Origin: Siphonobacter sp. BAB-5405
GTDB taxonomy: Bacteria > Bacteroidota > Bacteroidia > Cytophagales > Spirosomataceae
Reading direction: 5' to 3'
Assembly (NCBI RefSeq): GCF_002872335.1
Contig: NZ_NJAG01000011.1
Coordinates: 248,001-312,000 of the forward strand
Length of the DNA stretch: 64,000 bases
The translations under genes were made by a program, and so were the position numbers. The notes under the pieces are model-generated. The model worked only from the letters and a program-made list of their open reading frames with translations. It was not told where the DNA came from and made no database searches. This document shows, piece by piece, positions 62,667 to 64,000 of this stretch (its first letter is position 1; each line of letters starts with the position of its first letter).

Positions 62667-64000
62667 CTATTCTTCATACGCCCAGTCGATCCGTTGTTTC
62701 AGATCTTTAATGACCAGGCCATTTTGTTTAAATACGGAACGAATCTGATCGACTTTGTCGTATTGCTTCTGTGTTTTGAAATCACGGTACAGGTCCAGCA
62801 AACCATTGACCAGTGGCTCAAACGCTTCGTTACGCTCTTCTTTCAGACCCAGAATATCCAGGAAAAACGTAAGATAGGTGGCCTTGAGTTTTTCGAAAAC
62901 CTCCGCTCCCAGCTGGGCAAACTGACTCTGCCCCATGTACAACTGGTTGATTTTCTTCAACAGGGTAAACAGGTTTGCGATGGTGACGGCCGTATTCAGG
63001 TCGTCGTTCATACCATCGTAGGCTCCCGCAATGGCTTTCTCGATTTCCTCCACCTGTTTCGGATCAATGCTTACGCTTTCATCGGCCACGTACTCCATTT
63101 CGCGGAGTAAACGCAGTCCATTCAACAAACGCTTGTATCCCTTTTGAGCCGCTTTGAGTGCTTCGTTGGAAAAGTCGAGGGTGGAACGGTACTGGCTTTG
63201 GAGCATGAAGAACCGGGTCGTCATGGGCGAATACGGCTGTTCGAGCAAATGGTGACTACCGGCAAACAACTCATTGGGCAGGAAGGAATTGCCCAGCGAT
63301 TTCGACATTTTCTGACCATTTACCGTCAGCATGTTCGAGTGCATCCAGTACTTCACCGGCGAAACGCCATTCAGGCCCGTACCCTGAGCAATCTCACATT
63401 CGTGGTGCGGGAATTTCAGGTCCATCCCGCCCCCGTGAATGTCAAACTGTGTCCCCAGGTATTTCGTACTCATGCAGGTACATTCCAGGTGCCAGCCTGG
63501 AAAGCCCAGTCCCCAGGGGCTTGGCCATCGCATGAGGTGATCGGGAGCGGCTTTTTTCCAGAGGGCAAAATCCAGCGGGTTTCGCTTCTCACCGACGCCA
63601 TCCAAATCGCGGGTTTCGCTGAGTAGATCTTCCAGAATACGACCAGAAAGTTTTCCGTAATCCTGTCCATTCTGGTTGTACTTTTCAATATCAAAGTACA
63701 CCGATCCATTGGATTCGTAGGCTAAGCCTTTCTCAATCAAAGCTTTCACCGCTTCAATCTGCTCGACAATATGACCCGTAGCCGTTGGTTCGATACTCGG
63801 TGGCAGGAAGTTGAATTTCGATAAAACCTGATGGAAATCGTCCGTATAGCGGTGCACAATTTCCATGGGCTCCAGCTTTTCGAGGCGGGCCATACGACCA
63901 ATCTTGTCTTCGCCCTCGTCGCTGTCGCCGGTCAGGTGCCCCACATCCGTCAGGTTACGAACGTACCGAACCTGATAACCAATGTGCCGTAGATACCGTA
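62667..64000 (-). CDS. cysS: Cysteinyl-tRNA synthetase (N-terminus outside window)
   Basis: CysS charges tRNA-Cys. The frame continues through an internal GTG (Val) to the right edge ([25 protein letters not shown]), so about 444 C-terminal residues are visible. Features are the zinc ligands in [10 protein letters not shown] and [42 protein letters not shown] with the KMSKS-loop, and the DALR anticodon-binding domain (about the last 150 residues of the protein). The HIGH motif and first zinc Cys lie beyond the window. Its upstream context is unseen. Confidence 0.97.
   Translation of the reverse strand, partial: RYLRHIGYQVRYVRNLTDVGHLTGDSDEGEDKIGRMARLEKLEPMEIVHRYTDDFHQVLSKFNFLPPSIEPTATGHIVEQIEAVKALIEKGLAYESNGSVYFDIEKYNQNGQDYGKLSGRILEDLLSETRDLDGVGEKRNPLDFALWKKAAPDHLMRWPSPWGLGFPGWHLECTCMSTKYLGTQFDIHGGGMDLKFPHHECEIAQGTGLNGVSPVKYWMHSNMLTVNGQKMSKSLGNSFLPNELFAGSHHLLEQPYSPMTTRFFMLQSQYRSTLDFSNEALKAAQKGYKRLLNGLRLLREMEYVADESVSIDPKQVEEIEKAIAGAYDGMNDDLNTAVTIANLFTLLKKINQLYMGQSQFAQLGAEVFEKLKATYLTFFLDILGLKEERNEAFEPLVNGLLDLYRDFKTQKQYDKVDQIRSVFKQNGLVIKDLKQRIDWAYEE

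Overview
The window looks like chromosomal DNA of a member of the Bacteroidota, most likely order Cytophagales (Spirosomataceae-like). The evidence is a type IX secretion pair (PorU and PorV), a SusC/SusD outer-membrane uptake pair, promoters of the Bacteroidota form TAnnTTTG, exported proteins whose predicted mature N-terminus is glutamine, and a GC content near 50% by eye. The genus cannot be settled from the sequence alone. I see no rRNA, tRNA, prophage, transposase gene or CRISPR array. Almost all genes are intact and closely packed. Many intergenic gaps hold strong intrinsic terminators.

Layout. 1-14.9 kb: the start of an M28 peptidase; a three-gene molybdenum aldehyde/xanthine oxidoreductase operon (PaoABC type); an M19 dipeptidase; a carotenoid desaturase; sucA and a two-lipoyl-domain sucB; a GDPD lipoprotein; an MBL-fold hydrolase. 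15-27.2 kb: mutS; a small metal locus (MerT-like membrane protein plus His-rich lipoprotein behind a 6-3-6 palindrome that overlaps the promoter); ribD and aroE converging; DedA; a ComA-type phosphosulfolactate synthase; a TetR regulator with an NAD(P)-binding protein; a Ser/Thr/Asn-rich lipoprotein; a candidate structured RNA in front of a DUF2141 gene; prmA. 27.3-39.3 kb: a 1710-residue exported protein of unknown function, an unknown 392-residue protein, an SDR, an ElaA-type acetyltransferase, an exported phosphoesterase, a beta-barrel protein and an HD hydrolase.

39.3-45.0 kb: a SusC/SusD operon with clusters of two-hairpin palindromic repeats on both sides. 45.0-54.2 kb: a serine hydrolase, an aldo/keto reductase, a nuoK-L-M-N block (only the membrane-arm genes of complex I), a GtrA protein and a 58-residue lipoprotein. 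54.2-64 kb: a SprT-like protein, porU, porV, an M16-like protein without the zinc motif, a small membrane protein, a glutaminyl-cyclase-like M28 lipoprotein and the C-terminal part of cysS.

Genes that fit together: sucA/sucB and nuoKLMN serve central respiration. PorU/PorV process and export T9SS cargo. The glutaminyl-cyclase-like enzyme matches the run of exported proteins predicted to start with Gln. The observations most worth following are the candidate RNA at 25.73-25.86 kb, the two-hairpin repeat family around the Sus operon, and the MerT-like/His-rich metal locus.
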